In this document: positions 35,106-43,812 of the stretch, piece after piece
How positions within the stretch are numbered: position 1 is the first letter of the stretch
How the letters are laid out: each line of letters begins with the position of its first letter
NCBI GenBank assembly: GCA_942490945.1
Contig: CALNYZ010000018.1
Coordinates: 1,922,001 to 1,986,000 of the forward strand
Reading direction: 5' to 3'
DNA from: CALNYZ01 sp942490945
Lineage (GTDB): Bacteria; Pseudomonadota; Gammaproteobacteria; UBA6429; Thiohalophilaceae
DNA: 64,000 bases
Made by a program: the position numbers and the translations under genes
Notes under the pieces: model-generated
Databases searched by the model: none
Seen by the model: only the letters and a program-made list of their open reading frames with translations
What the model was told of the DNA's origin: nothing

Positions 35106-37079
35106 TTAAATTTCACCAATACCAATCTGCTTTAGATAATGATATGTCGAATCATAGTACTCTGTTGGGCGCGTATGATCAGTGTCATCACCTTTCGGTA
35201 TAAATAGCACCATTCCTTGTCGTGCGCGTGTAAGCAATACACGGTAAGCATTTTTCTGATAGGCCTGTCGTTCTAGCTTGTTTATACGTTGCCAGCGATT
35301 ACCACGAAATGACCAGTGGTCCCATGCTTTTCCATTGAAGCGGAAATCCGCATCCCATGCCATACAAACCCAATCCAACTCTAACCCCTGCACGTCAAAT
35401 TCTGTTGCCACATCCTCAAGATAATATGATGAACGTACATCGTCTTTCCCGTTCAAAAACCAATGTACGGGATCTGCCTTCACGCGCACATCAATTGCAT
35501 AGGGTTTTAGCCGTTCGGCTTGTGATGACACTACCATGCCATAGCGTTCTGTGCCCCGGGCATGTTCACGCACCCATGATTTTGCTTTATCAAGATCACG
35601 TGTTAATACAATCGGGTAGTTTTCTTGAATGGTCTGTAAATTCTTCCTCGCGTCTTCTGCTTCGATATCAAGCAATTGTTTAACAAACAACGATACTTTT
35701 TCACTGCGAAAAGAGCGCACGGACGTATGTAAATGTAGTTCAGGGGTGAACGTCACTTTAGGGTTTTTCCTGGCACGCTCTACGATTTCACCGGCACCAT
35801 ATTCACTATCAAGCAGTCTGTCTGATAAGTATATTTTCCAATCTGGAAATGAATTTTCCACCGCATCAAACCACTCGCCTATACCTGCCTCGCCTGTATT
35901 GATTTCTTGGCCACCACCGACCAAGCAAACGATGGTCGCCCAATCAGGGTGTCGGTCCATACAGGAGATTAAAAACTCGGGTTCAGATTGATCAAAATTA
36001 GGCTGATTCTTTTTATCACGCATGAATTTTACAGTTTGGTGCTTTGTCCAGGCCCGTTGCGCTTCATCAAATAACGCGACATGCTCTACGGGTGGTTTTT
36101 GTTTATCAATTAATCCTTCATCTCGAAAATGATGCACATTTTGAATAAACGCTTTTACTTCACTCAACGCATCACCCTTACGTATAGTTCCACCAGCAGC
36201 TTTCTTCCTCGCGACCTTGTCGCGCGCCAAGGCTTCTTGAAGTATTTTTACTAACGGCCCATTACCCGATAGAAAGACACTATAAAGCTCATCATCGGGA
36301 TTAATGTGTGTTGTAGCGATATTCAAACCAACTAAGGTTTTACCTGCACCTGGCACACCTGTAACAATGACTATCGATTTTTCAGATTTATCGCGAGACA
36401 GTTTAATGACCTCTGCGACTGAACTGGATGTGTGAGACAGATTGCTCGCCGCTGCATCACTGCGTGATATTTCGGCAACAGAGTGGCCATTATAAAGTGC
36501 TAAGGTGGCCTCAATAATAGTTGGCGTTGGCTTATAGCCACTGCCTTCCCATGTCACGCAATCAATCGACGGCTCTGTTTGAAGATCGAGGACTTGTTTA
36601 ATGGCTGGGCCTAAATTCTCACTATTACAACGAATCGGTGAAAAAATGTGATCTGTAGGAAGGGACTGTATAGTTAGTGCAGTCGTCGGCGCGTTTGTGG
36701 CGACTAAAATCGGTGCCAAAACGGTATGATGACTGCCTTCATGAAAATTACGTAAATCAAGTGCATAATCCATTACTTGGTCAATATCCGCACTATCAAA
36801 AGTTGTTGCGCCAACTTTAAACTCGATAATAAAGATAACTGAATTGATGATGACTAATGCGTCTATACGGCGTCCCATTCGAGGTATAGAAAATTCGAAA
36901 TATATTTTTCCGCTGTATGGTTGCAATACTTCCTTCAATAAGTTTGTCTGCTCTATCCATGCATCGCGTTGATTAAGCCCCAAATCAAAGGGATGCTCTT
37001 GAGTCATTTTCCAGTGCAGCTGATCTGGTTCTTGGTTACAGAACTCACCAATACCAGCAGAATAATATGCGCGTTTCAT
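35106..37079 (-). CDS. DUF2075 helicase with N-terminal nuclease-like domain
   Basis: A 657-residue protein. Residues 60-90 show a PD-(D/E)XK-like core: Asp73 in RRIDALVI and Glu86/Lys88 in IFIIEFKVG. Residues 237 on form a DUF2075 P-loop ATPase with Walker A GVPGAGKT (241-248), Walker B ALFDEAQR (335-342) and later motifs GLELDWVCMAWD and RVLLTRARQGMVLFIP typical of UvrD-like superfamily 1 helicases. Such nuclease-helicase fusions recur in defence islands. The upstream neighbour on the same strand is another PD-(D/E)XK protein, 145 bases away. Confidence 0.85.
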   Translation of the reverse strand: MKRAYYSAGIGEFCNQEPDQLHWKMTQEHPFDLGLNQRDAWIEQTNLLKEVLQPYSGKIYFEFSIPRMGRRIDALVIINSVIFIIEFKVGATTFDSADIDQVMDYALDLRNFHEGSHHTVLAPILVATNAPTTALTIQSLPTDHIFSPIRCNSENLGPAIKQVLDLQTEPSIDCVTWEGSGYKPTPTIIEATLALYNGHSVAEISRSDAAASNLSHTSSSVAEVIKLSRDKSEKSIVIVTGVPGAGKTLVGLNIATTHINPDDELYSVFLSGNGPLVKILQEALARDKVARKKAAGGTIRKGDALSEVKAFIQNVHHFRDEGLIDKQKPPVEHVALFDEAQRAWTKHQTVKFMRDKKNQPNFDQSEPEFLISCMDRHPDWATIVCLVGGGQEINTGEAGIGEWFDAVENSFPDWKIYLSDRLLDSEYGAGEIVERARKNPKVTFTPELHLHTSVRSFRSEKVSLFVKQLLDIEAEDARKNLQTIQENYPIVLTRDLDKAKSWVREHARGTERYGMVVSSQAERLKPYAIDVRVKADPVHWFLNGKDDVRSSYYLEDVATEFDVQGLELDWVCMAWDADFRFNGKAWDHWSFRGNRWQRINKLERQAYQKNAYRVLLTRARQGMVLFIPKGDDTDHTRPTEYYDSTYHYLKQIGIGEI

Positions 37080-37223
37080 AGATAATTTAAAGAATATAAT
37101 TGCTTTCTCGTTAATATAATTTGAATTGTTGGTAAAAATCGATCAAAAAAACAGTATATCTGCAGACCGCTTATCTTGAATAAGTATATAATTTTGAAAT
37201 CAGATACTCTATAAACTATTTTT

Positions 37224-38465
37224 TTACCATTTAAAATTCTTAAATACATCAACTATGCCAGAATTTTCTCCCCAAGACTTTTCCCACATTGATTTTACCA
37301 GTCCATGCAAATATTCATCAGTATCATCAATCTCGCCTTCCTCATTGGTGCTCAATTTCCTGGTAAGCGTGCTAATCCGTGTAAATAATGCCTCTTCACG
37401 AAATGCTTTATCGCCAATTTTAAATCCGGCATCTTGTATTTTTTTTAATAGTCGTATTCGTAAAGCAGAATTTTCAACAGGCCCCATTTCCATGGTTAAC
37501 TGAATTTTTCCACGCTTCTTTTGATATTGGAACCACCATACTACAGGTAGCCTTTCTGGCAAATACTTCCATCCTGATAATACAGGTTTTTGGTGTTTTG
37601 CCATTTCTTTTGGAAGAAACCACACACGATTTCTTGCTATTACCGTAAATACTGGATCGATTATTTCACTAACTGCATCCTGACAGGAATCTAATATTTT
37701 CGACGCGGCACCAAACTGTACTATCAACTCAATTGCATCTCTATGTTTACGGTATATTGATCTACACAAATTAACGAGTTCTTCATCTTGCATTGTTAGT
37801 CTCCTTAGAGTGCTAATATAGTGCTCCATAAATATTCTAATATCATCTGGTAACCTAGAAAAATACTGATCTGTTAATGTAATTAATAAATCAAGAACAT
37901 GCGTATGGCTAAGAGCAATAAATCCAGCACCTTGACCTTCTTCAGATGGATCATCGCCTTCCAACGTTAGCAAAATTGGTATCACCTGAAATCCAGGATA
38001 TTCTTTCTCGACAATGCCTTTATATTTAAGTAATTGACCTAAAGATTCTCGACTTTTTATTTTATTCTCAATAATCAGGCAAAATTTATTAGTATCACTT
38101 TTTACGAAAACGTCGATGTTCTTCCACTCCCTATACACCTCAAGATCTTCAAATCGCATAAGTTCAATCTGCGCAGGACTTAGAAAAATATCAACATCAT
38201 CCTTTTCAAGGAGAAGCCTTGATATAAATCTTCTGACAAATTTATCGTCAAGGCCATGATTCTGTTTTGGATCTAGCAACCATCCTAAAACGTTACTATG
38301 CCTAATTTCTGTTTTTTCAGCACGAAGTACTTGAAAGAGATTAAACTGAGATAACCGTGCTGTTAGTTTTTCTAATTCAGCATTATCAACAAGAAACGCA
38401 TCCAAAGCCTTTCTTGCTGTATCGTTATTCTCAGTTAATTCTGTCTCATCCATTATCTGTTCCAT
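37224..38465 (-). CDS. PD-(D/E)XK nuclease-superfamily protein
   Basis: A 413-residue protein. A nuclease core is visible near residues 110-140: NIDVFVKSD (acid), then FCLIIENKIKSRESLGQLLKY, where ENK is the (D/E)XK motif and the Gln/Tyr helix follows, the PDDEXK_4 pattern. The flanking phrase ILRAEKTEIRHSNVLGWLLD-like (LFQVLRAEKTEIRHSNVLGW) is also typical. The ATG at 38465 has no ribosome site; the one 12 bases later (38453) is better placed. Position in the island suggests a defence role; the target is unknown. Confidence 0.8.
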   Translation of the reverse strand: MEQIMDETELTENNDTARKALDAFLVDNAELEKLTARLSQFNLFQVLRAEKTEIRHSNVLGWLLDPKQNHGLDDKFVRRFISRLLLEKDDVDIFLSPAQIELMRFEDLEVYREWKNIDVFVKSDTNKFCLIIENKIKSRESLGQLLKYKGIVEKEYPGFQVIPILLTLEGDDPSEEGQGAGFIALSHTHVLDLLITLTDQYFSRLPDDIRIFMEHYISTLRRLTMQDEELVNLCRSIYRKHRDAIELIVQFGAASKILDSCQDAVSEIIDPVFTVIARNRVWFLPKEMAKHQKPVLSGWKYLPERLPVVWWFQYQKKRGKIQLTMEMGPVENSALRIRLLKKIQDAGFKIGDKAFREEALFTRISTLTRKLSTNEEGEIDDTDEYLHGLVKSMWEKSWGENSGIVDVFKNFKW

Positions 38466-38676
38466 TATTAGCAGGTTATAACTTTATAATAAATACTCAT
38501 ACTTTCAGCCATATATTTATCATAAAGATGTAGAAAAACCTACACACTTGTCTGTTTATACGGCATCATTGGATGTAACCAGGCATTAATCTCACCTATA
38601 CCGCGCAGATTTATATAATTCGTATGCGCGCTTACGGCACCAGCAGTATAGTAGTTGATAACGGTTACCCTCTACT

Positions 38677-39534
38677 TCATGCCTCGAGCAACTTATCCAG
38701 CCTCACCAATTTACTCATATAAAATCCAACACTCCATAGAGATAAACTTTTCTGCTCCACTGGCTTTAAAAATCTTTCAACATCAGAAGCCGCATCCTTC
38801 CAGTCAATCGAGGTAATCTTTTCGCCTAGAGCGCACACAAGCCATTCTCGATCTACATTCAAACCCTGCCCTTTCCATGGCCCAAATTGTATAAGCGCGT
38901 TTTTCAACAGTTCCAAATTCGGCACAATACCCTTCGAGATATACCAATTAAAATCATACCAATCTCGTCCCTTTAAATAGGGTCGGCATAATAACGCATG
39001 TATCTTTAATGCAAAGTTACTTGCCATGTCCTGATGACAGACTTCAAAGTCTGCTGGAAAATTGAGATATCGATACTCAAAACCCGATCCCGCTGGTGGG
39101 TTTGAGTCAATCTCTAATTTAATGGTTAATTTCTTTCCGCGTTGATTATTCATAAAACCCAAATTCAATTGGTTTGCAATCGAGTTGTCTTTAATCAACG
39201 CCGCTTTAACATTTCTATCCATATGTTTCTTATCCAGCGCCTCTGGCTCAATGCCAAACTCTTTACAAATTTCAGATAGTTGTTCTAAATAAGGTTGCCA
39301 GCTAAATGCAGGATCAGGCTCAAGCAAAATAAAATCCATATCCTCAGAGAAACGATTCAAGCCATGTAAAATGCGTAAACTCGTGCCTCCTTGAAAGGCC
39401 GCCACTTCAAAAAAACCTACCTGCCACAAAGCGAACAACATGATCTCTTGCACAATCTCTTTAAGTGCATTCTCTTCCTCAAGCGGTCCAGCCACTTTAT
39501 ATTCCGCCAATCGTTTTTGAATTAAATCAATCAT
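38677..39534 (-). CDS. AbiEii-type nucleotidyltransferase toxin
   Basis: A 285-residue protein with GGTSLRILHGLNRFSEDMDF at 49-68, the AbiEii/AbiGii nucleotidyltransferase signature (Asp65 and Asp67 catalytic). HALLCRPYLKGRDWYDFNWY further on is also diagnostic. AbiEii toxins act during phage infection by modifying tRNA or GTP. It overlaps the AbiEi-like antitoxin gene by four bases (ATGA, 39531-39534), as in known type IV systems. Confidence 0.9.
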   Translation of the reverse strand: MIDLIQKRLAEYKVAGPLEEENALKEIVQEIMLFALWQVGFFEVAAFQGGTSLRILHGLNRFSEDMDFILLEPDPAFSWQPYLEQLSEICKEFGIEPEALDKKHMDRNVKAALIKDNSIANQLNLGFMNNQRGKKLTIKLEIDSNPPAGSGFEYRYLNFPADFEVCHQDMASNFALKIHALLCRPYLKGRDWYDFNWYISKGIVPNLELLKNALIQFGPWKGQGLNVDREWLVCALGEKITSIDWKDAASDVERFLKPVEQKSLSLWSVGFYMSKLVRLDKLLEA

Positions 39535-40181
39535 AATCCCAATGACCTTTGCAGTTCTTCAATGAACATCTGTTCTCGCCTCCCTTTGTACACATCCAGT
39601 AAACGTGATAAATCCAACCAGGTCACTGCACGTAATTGCTGCTCATCAATACGCAACCCGCTTAACAAATAATCGAGTCCTTGCCATGGCAACTTGCGTA
39701 AATACACCAGATCCAATAGTGCCCGCAGCGGCTCAGCAATCAGCGCCACCTGATTCTGTAACTCATGTCGTTCAATCGCTTGTAGAAAATAACCACTACT
39801 CACGGTCAAGCGTCGAAACTCAAATTTTCCAAGCCGCTCATGAACGTAGCTCACGGTCTTACCCCTGGCGGTCACACTCAGCACAACGTGTACCGCCTCC
39901 GGGATCCAGCCATGAAAACTCAGCGCCGTTTCACCACTAACATAACTGCCCGGCATCATCTGCTGTGCTAACGCAAAGGGGTGCACCGGGTCATTGCGCA
40001 ATTCATCCTTCAACACATAGATGCCCCGCTTCACTCTGACCAATTCGCCGGCCTTCAAGGCACGGTTCACCTGACCATAGCGCCGCTCATCGCTGCCGCC
40101 GATCAATCGGGCCAACTGCCGGTCATTTAAGACATAATTGGCCTGCCCCTGCTCAATGATCTGTTTGGTTAATGGTGTCAC
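39531..40181 (-). CDS. AbiEi-type antitoxin/repressor
   Basis: A 216-residue protein. The N-terminal winged-helix (GSDERRYGQVNRALKAGELV then RVKRGIYVL) and the following AbiEi_4-type domain (HPFALAQQMMPGSYVSGETALSFHGWIPE) identify it as the regulator/antitoxin of AbiEii. It starts with GTG at 40181. AbiEi proteins repress their own promoter by binding inverted repeats; AGTAG-N5-CTACT repeats lie upstream at 40291-40366. Confidence 0.9.
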   Translation of the reverse strand: MTPLTKQIIEQGQANYVLNDRQLARLIGGSDERRYGQVNRALKAGELVRVKRGIYVLKDELRNDPVHPFALAQQMMPGSYVSGETALSFHGWIPEAVHVVLSVTARGKTVSYVHERLGKFEFRRLTVSSGYFLQAIERHELQNQVALIAEPLRALLDLVYLRKLPWQGLDYLLSGLRIDEQQLRAVTWLDLSRLLDVYKGRREQMFIEELQRSLGL

Positions 40182-40289
40182 TATTAGTTCCTACGGCAAT
40201 AATTAGACTTACAGACATTACTATACATAATATTCCAGATACTTCCACTATTTCGTAAGTATTTCGCTAATTATTTTTAATAATACTTA

Positions 40290-40370
40290 CAGTAGTTACT
40301 CTACTGTTATTGACTTATAGTTAAATCTGATCAAAAATTCACTTTATTACCAGTAGCTACTCTACTACTA
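40290..40370. promoter_or_regulatory. Two direct copies of an inverted repeat between abiE and hsd operons
   Basis: CAGTAGTTACTCTACTGTTA (40290-40309) and CAGTAGCTACTCTACTACTA (40351-40370) are near-identical and 61 bases apart. Each contains the palindrome AGTAG-N5-CTACT (40291-40305, 40352-40366). They lie in the 237-base gap between divergent AbiEi and hsd genes. Likely operator for AbiEi autorepression, possibly touching the hsd promoter as well. Confidence 0.6.
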
Positions 40371-40418
40371 AGTGATATCTAGCCCAATACTATATATAAG
40401 TGAAATATAACGCGAGAT

Positions 40419-41012
40419 ATGAATAGAAAAGTCAAAAAAACCAAACTCGGTGAACTAGCGGAGATCCGCTCAGGCCATGCATTTCGCGGCAAGGTAGAAA
40501 ACACACCTTCTGCATGGGATTATTACGTCCTACAGCTCAAGGATGTGCAGAAGGATTGCTACATCAATCTTCACGAGGCCGCCCGGGTAAATATGACCAA
40601 AGAAAAACCACCCCAGCCCCTCCAACCTGGCGAGATTCTGTTGCGTGCCCGTGGTGGCTATTACTACAGCGGCCTGTTTACTGGGGAGTTGACCAATGTC
40701 ATCGCCGCCGGTCAATTTTTCGTGTTGACGCCTGAAACCAAGAAGATCGAACCGGCCTACTTGTGCTGGTACCTCAACCAACCCACTAGCCAGCAATATT
40801 TTGAGCGCAACGACACCGGTACCAATATCCCCATGATAAACAAAACCACCATTAGTGATCTGCCGGTACCCCTGCCTTCATTGGCGACCCAACATAAAAT
40901 TGCCACTATTCACCAGGGCTGGTTAAAGGAAAAGGCACTCACCGAACAGTTACTCCATAACCGTGAACAAATGGCTCGCGGCTTATGCCAGGCCTTTATT
41001 GATCAGGATTAA
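40419..41012 (+). CDS. Short HsdS-like protein (single recognition domain)
   Basis: A 197-residue protein with one target-recognition domain (KLGELAEIRSGHAFRGK ... GEILLRARGGYYYSGLF) and one coiled-coil arm (LATQHKIATIHQGWLKEKAL). A full HsdS has two TRDs and is encoded at 42613. Half-S proteins can dimerise or act as accessory specificity subunits. It heads the hsd operon, 27 bases before hsdM. Its GC content is higher than that of the genes 42.6-45.7 kb. Confidence 0.8.
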   Translation: MNRKVKKTKLGELAEIRSGHAFRGKVENTPSAWDYYVLQLKDVQKDCYINLHEAARVNMTKEKPPQPLQPGEILLRARGGYYYSGLFTGELTNVIAAGQFFVLTPETKKIEPAYLCWYLNQPTSQQYFERNDTGTNIPMINKTTISDLPVPLPSLATQHKIATIHQGWLKEKALTEQLLHNREQMARGLCQAFIDQD

Positions 41013-41039
41013 CCAGGATTTTAGAAAACGAGACGCATC

Positions 41040-42623
41040 ATGAAAACAAAAGCTGAACAAGACCCAAACTTAGATCTTATGGATTTAACCCAACAAGACG
41101 CGATGAAACAGGCGGTCATCAATAAGGCCGTCTGGCGTGCCTGTGATACCTTCCGCGGCACCATTGATGCCAGCATTTACAAAGACTACGTACTCACCAT
41201 GTTATTTGTAAAATACTTAAGCGACGTCTGGCAAGACCACTACGAGAACTATCAAAAAGAACATGGTGATCACCCCGAACTCATCGAAGAGTTGTTGAAA
41301 AATGAGCGGTTCGTACTACCTGAAAAAGCCAACTTTAAATACCTCTACAAGCATCGATTTGAAGCAGGCAATGGTGAACGTATCGACAAAGCCTTGCATG
41401 CCATTGAAGAAAACAATTTAGCCAAACTGCGCGATGTGTTCCAGGACATCAGCTTTAATGCCAACAAACTCGGTGAGGAGTCACAAAAGAACGACTTGCT
41501 CCGCCATCTGTTAGAAGACTTCAACAAAGAAGAACTCGACCTTCGTCCTTCAAAAGTCAAAAAACTGGACATTATCGGTAACGCCTACGAGTTCCTAATC
41601 AAGAGTTTTGCCTCGGGCGCCGGTAAAAGTGCTGGTGAATTCTATACTCCCCCGGAAGTCTCAGAACTGATTGCTGAACTGGTTGCACCCCGAGAAAGTG
41701 ATGAAATTTGTGACCCCACCTGCGGCTCAGCTTCCTTGTTGTTAAAGTGTGGCCAGCAGATCAAACGCAAATTTAACGGCTCAAAAAAATACGCCCTCTA
41801 CGGCCAGGAGGCGATCGGCTCTACCTGGGCACTGGCCAAAATGAACATGTTCCTGCATGGCGAAGACAACCACCGCATTGAATGGGGCGATAGCATTCGC
41901 AACCCCAAACTGTTGGATGGTGAAGACAACCTAAAACACTTCGATGTGGTGGTCGCCAATCCGCCCTTCTCGTTAGAGAAATGGGGCCATGACAGTGCCG
42001 AGGCCGATCGCTTTGGCCGCTTCCGCCGTGGTCTCCCACCCAAGACCAAGGGCGACTATGCCTTTATCCTGCATATGATTGAGGTGTTAAAACCAGCGGT
42101 CAAAAACAAACCCGGTGGTCGCATGGGCGTGGTCGTCCCACATGGCGTGTTATTCCGTGGTTCCAGCGAAGGCAAGATTCGCAAACAATTGATTGAAGAA
42201 AACCTGCTCGATGCCGTCATCGGCCTGCCGGAAAAACTCTTTTACGGCACCGGCATCCCGGCAGCGATTCTCATCTTCAAAAAGAAAAAGTCCGATGACA
42301 AAGTGTTGTTCATCGACGCCAGCCGCGAATTCACCTCAGGTAAAAACCAAAACACATTGTCACTGGACAATATCGCCAAGATCGTCAGCACCTATGAAAA
42401 ACGGGAAGCTAAGGTAGATAAGTACTCCTATCTAGCCACCCAAGAAGAAATCGCCGAAAACGACTACAACCTCAACATCCCCCGCTATGTGGATACTTTT
42501 GAGGAAGAAGAAGAGATTGACCTGGTTGCCGTACGTAAAGAGCGTATGGAGCTAAAGAAACAGCTCGCCGAACTGGAAAAGCAGATGGATGTGTATCTGA
42601 AGGAGTTGGGTTATGATTCCTGA
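41040..42623 (+). CDS. hsdM: Type I restriction-modification methyltransferase subunit
   Basis: A 527-residue N6-adenine methyltransferase. The N-terminal HsdM bundle (VWRACDTFRGTIDASIYKDY), motif I with SAGEFYTPPEVSELIAELV and DPTCGSASLLLKCG, and catalytic motif IV NPPF in VVANPPFSLEKWG are all intact. The C-terminal coiled coil (RKERMELKKQLAELEKQMD) contacts HsdS. Its end overlaps hsdS by 11 bases. Confidence 0.96.
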   Translation: MKTKAEQDPNLDLMDLTQQDAMKQAVINKAVWRACDTFRGTIDASIYKDYVLTMLFVKYLSDVWQDHYENYQKEHGDHPELIEELLKNERFVLPEKANFKYLYKHRFEAGNGERIDKALHAIEENNLAKLRDVFQDISFNANKLGEESQKNDLLRHLLEDFNKEELDLRPSKVKKLDIIGNAYEFLIKSFASGAGKSAGEFYTPPEVSELIAELVAPRESDEICDPTCGSASLLLKCGQQIKRKFNGSKKYALYGQEAIGSTWALAKMNMFLHGEDNHRIEWGDSIRNPKLLDGEDNLKHFDVVVANPPFSLEKWGHDSAEADRFGRFRRGLPPKTKGDYAFILHMIEVLKPAVKNKPGGRMGVVVPHGVLFRGSSEGKIRKQLIEENLLDAVIGLPEKLFYGTGIPAAILIFKKKKSDDKVLFIDASREFTSGKNQNTLSLDNIAKIVSTYEKREAKVDKYSYLATQEEIAENDYNLNIPRYVDTFEEEEEIDLVAVRKERMELKKQLAELEKQMDVYLKELGYDS

Positions 42624-43812
42624 TGGTTGGTCAGTTCAAACTATTGATGATATTGCAAAAGTATCATCTGGCGGCACACCCAGCAGAAATAACCCTTCGT
42701 ATTGGGGAGGTGATGTACCCTGGGTTACAACCACAGAAGTACAAAATTGTGAAATTCATGAATCTGATGTTCGCGAATATATTTCTGAAAAAGGATTAAA
42801 TAATTCTTCCGCTAAGATTTTTCCCAAAAATACGATCCTTCTGGCATTGATCGGACAAGGTAAAACACGTGGACAAGTTGCCCTGTTAAGATTTCCTGCA
42901 ACAACCAACCAAAACTGTGCCGGGATCATTCTAAATAAAGGAAATGATCCAGATTTTTACTTTAACTACTTACTCAGCAAATATGAAGTGATCAGAAGGT
43001 TAAGCAACAATGCTGGTCAAAGCAACTTAAGTGGTAAATTAGTCAAGTCGATTAAAGTACCAGTACCACCAACTAAAGAACAAACCAAAATCGCCAACAT
43101 CCTCACCACCTGGGACAAGGCGATTGAAACCGTCGAAAACCTCATCGAAAACAGCCGCGCACAGAAAAAAGCCCTGATGCAGCAGATTTTTAAAGAAGAT
43201 AGCAAATGGAATAATTTCAATCTTGGCGATGTCTGCACATTTCAACGAGGTAAAGAGTTATCCAAAGAGAAAGTGGCTCCAGAAGGGAAATTTATGTGTG
43301 TTCTATATGGTGAGCTTTATACCGTCTACGAAGAAATTATCCATGTTATTAAAAGCCGAACCAATTATGACGAAGGAGTTTTATCCGAATCGGGTGACGT
43401 ACTAATTCCTTCATCTACTACTACATCCGGAATCGATCTAGCCAATGCAACGTCTATCAAGGAAGACAACGTAAAACTGGGCGGCGATATCATTATTCTA
43501 CGCACAAAGAAAAATACCGTTGACCCCGACTTTCTTGCATACTACTTAACACATCATAAAAAGCATGAAATTGCACGCCTCACACAAGGAATTACAATTA
43601 TTCATCTTTATGGGAAAGACCTGAAATTTTTAAAGATCTCATTACCATCACTTACGCATCAGAGAAATGTCGCAGAATTATTAATCAATTTAGACAACCA
43701 GAGGTTAGCTCTTCAGCATCAACTAGGAAAATTTAAGGAAGAGAAAAAAGCCATCATGCAACAACTTCTCACTGGAAAACGCCGAGTTTCATTGCTCAAA
43801 GGTGCCAACTAA
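42613..43812 (+). CDS. hsdS: Type I restriction-modification specificity subunit
   Basis: A 399-residue HsdS with two TRDs. The first begins DDIAKVSSGGTPSRNNPSYW, the second NFNLGDVCTFQRGKELSK; each is followed by a conserved coiled-coil arm (TKEQTKIANILTTWDKAIET and THQRNVAELLINLDNQRLAL, ending KKAIMQQLLTGKRR). Sets the DNA target of both HsdM and HsdR. AT-richer than hsdM. It overlaps hsdM by 11 bases and the CD-NTase gene by one base. Confidence 0.94.
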   Translation: MIPDGWSVQTIDDIAKVSSGGTPSRNNPSYWGGDVPWVTTTEVQNCEIHESDVREYISEKGLNNSSAKIFPKNTILLALIGQGKTRGQVALLRFPATTNQNCAGIILNKGNDPDFYFNYLLSKYEVIRRLSNNAGQSNLSGKLVKSIKVPVPPTKEQTKIANILTTWDKAIETVENLIENSRAQKKALMQQIFKEDSKWNNFNLGDVCTFQRGKELSKEKVAPEGKFMCVLYGELYTVYEEIIHVIKSRTNYDEGVLSESGDVLIPSSTTTSGIDLANATSIKEDNVKLGGDIIILRTKKNTVDPDFLAYYLTHHKKHEIARLTQGITIIHLYGKDLKFLKISLPSLTHQRNVAELLINLDNQRLALQHQLGKFKEEKKAIMQQLLTGKRRVSLLKGAN

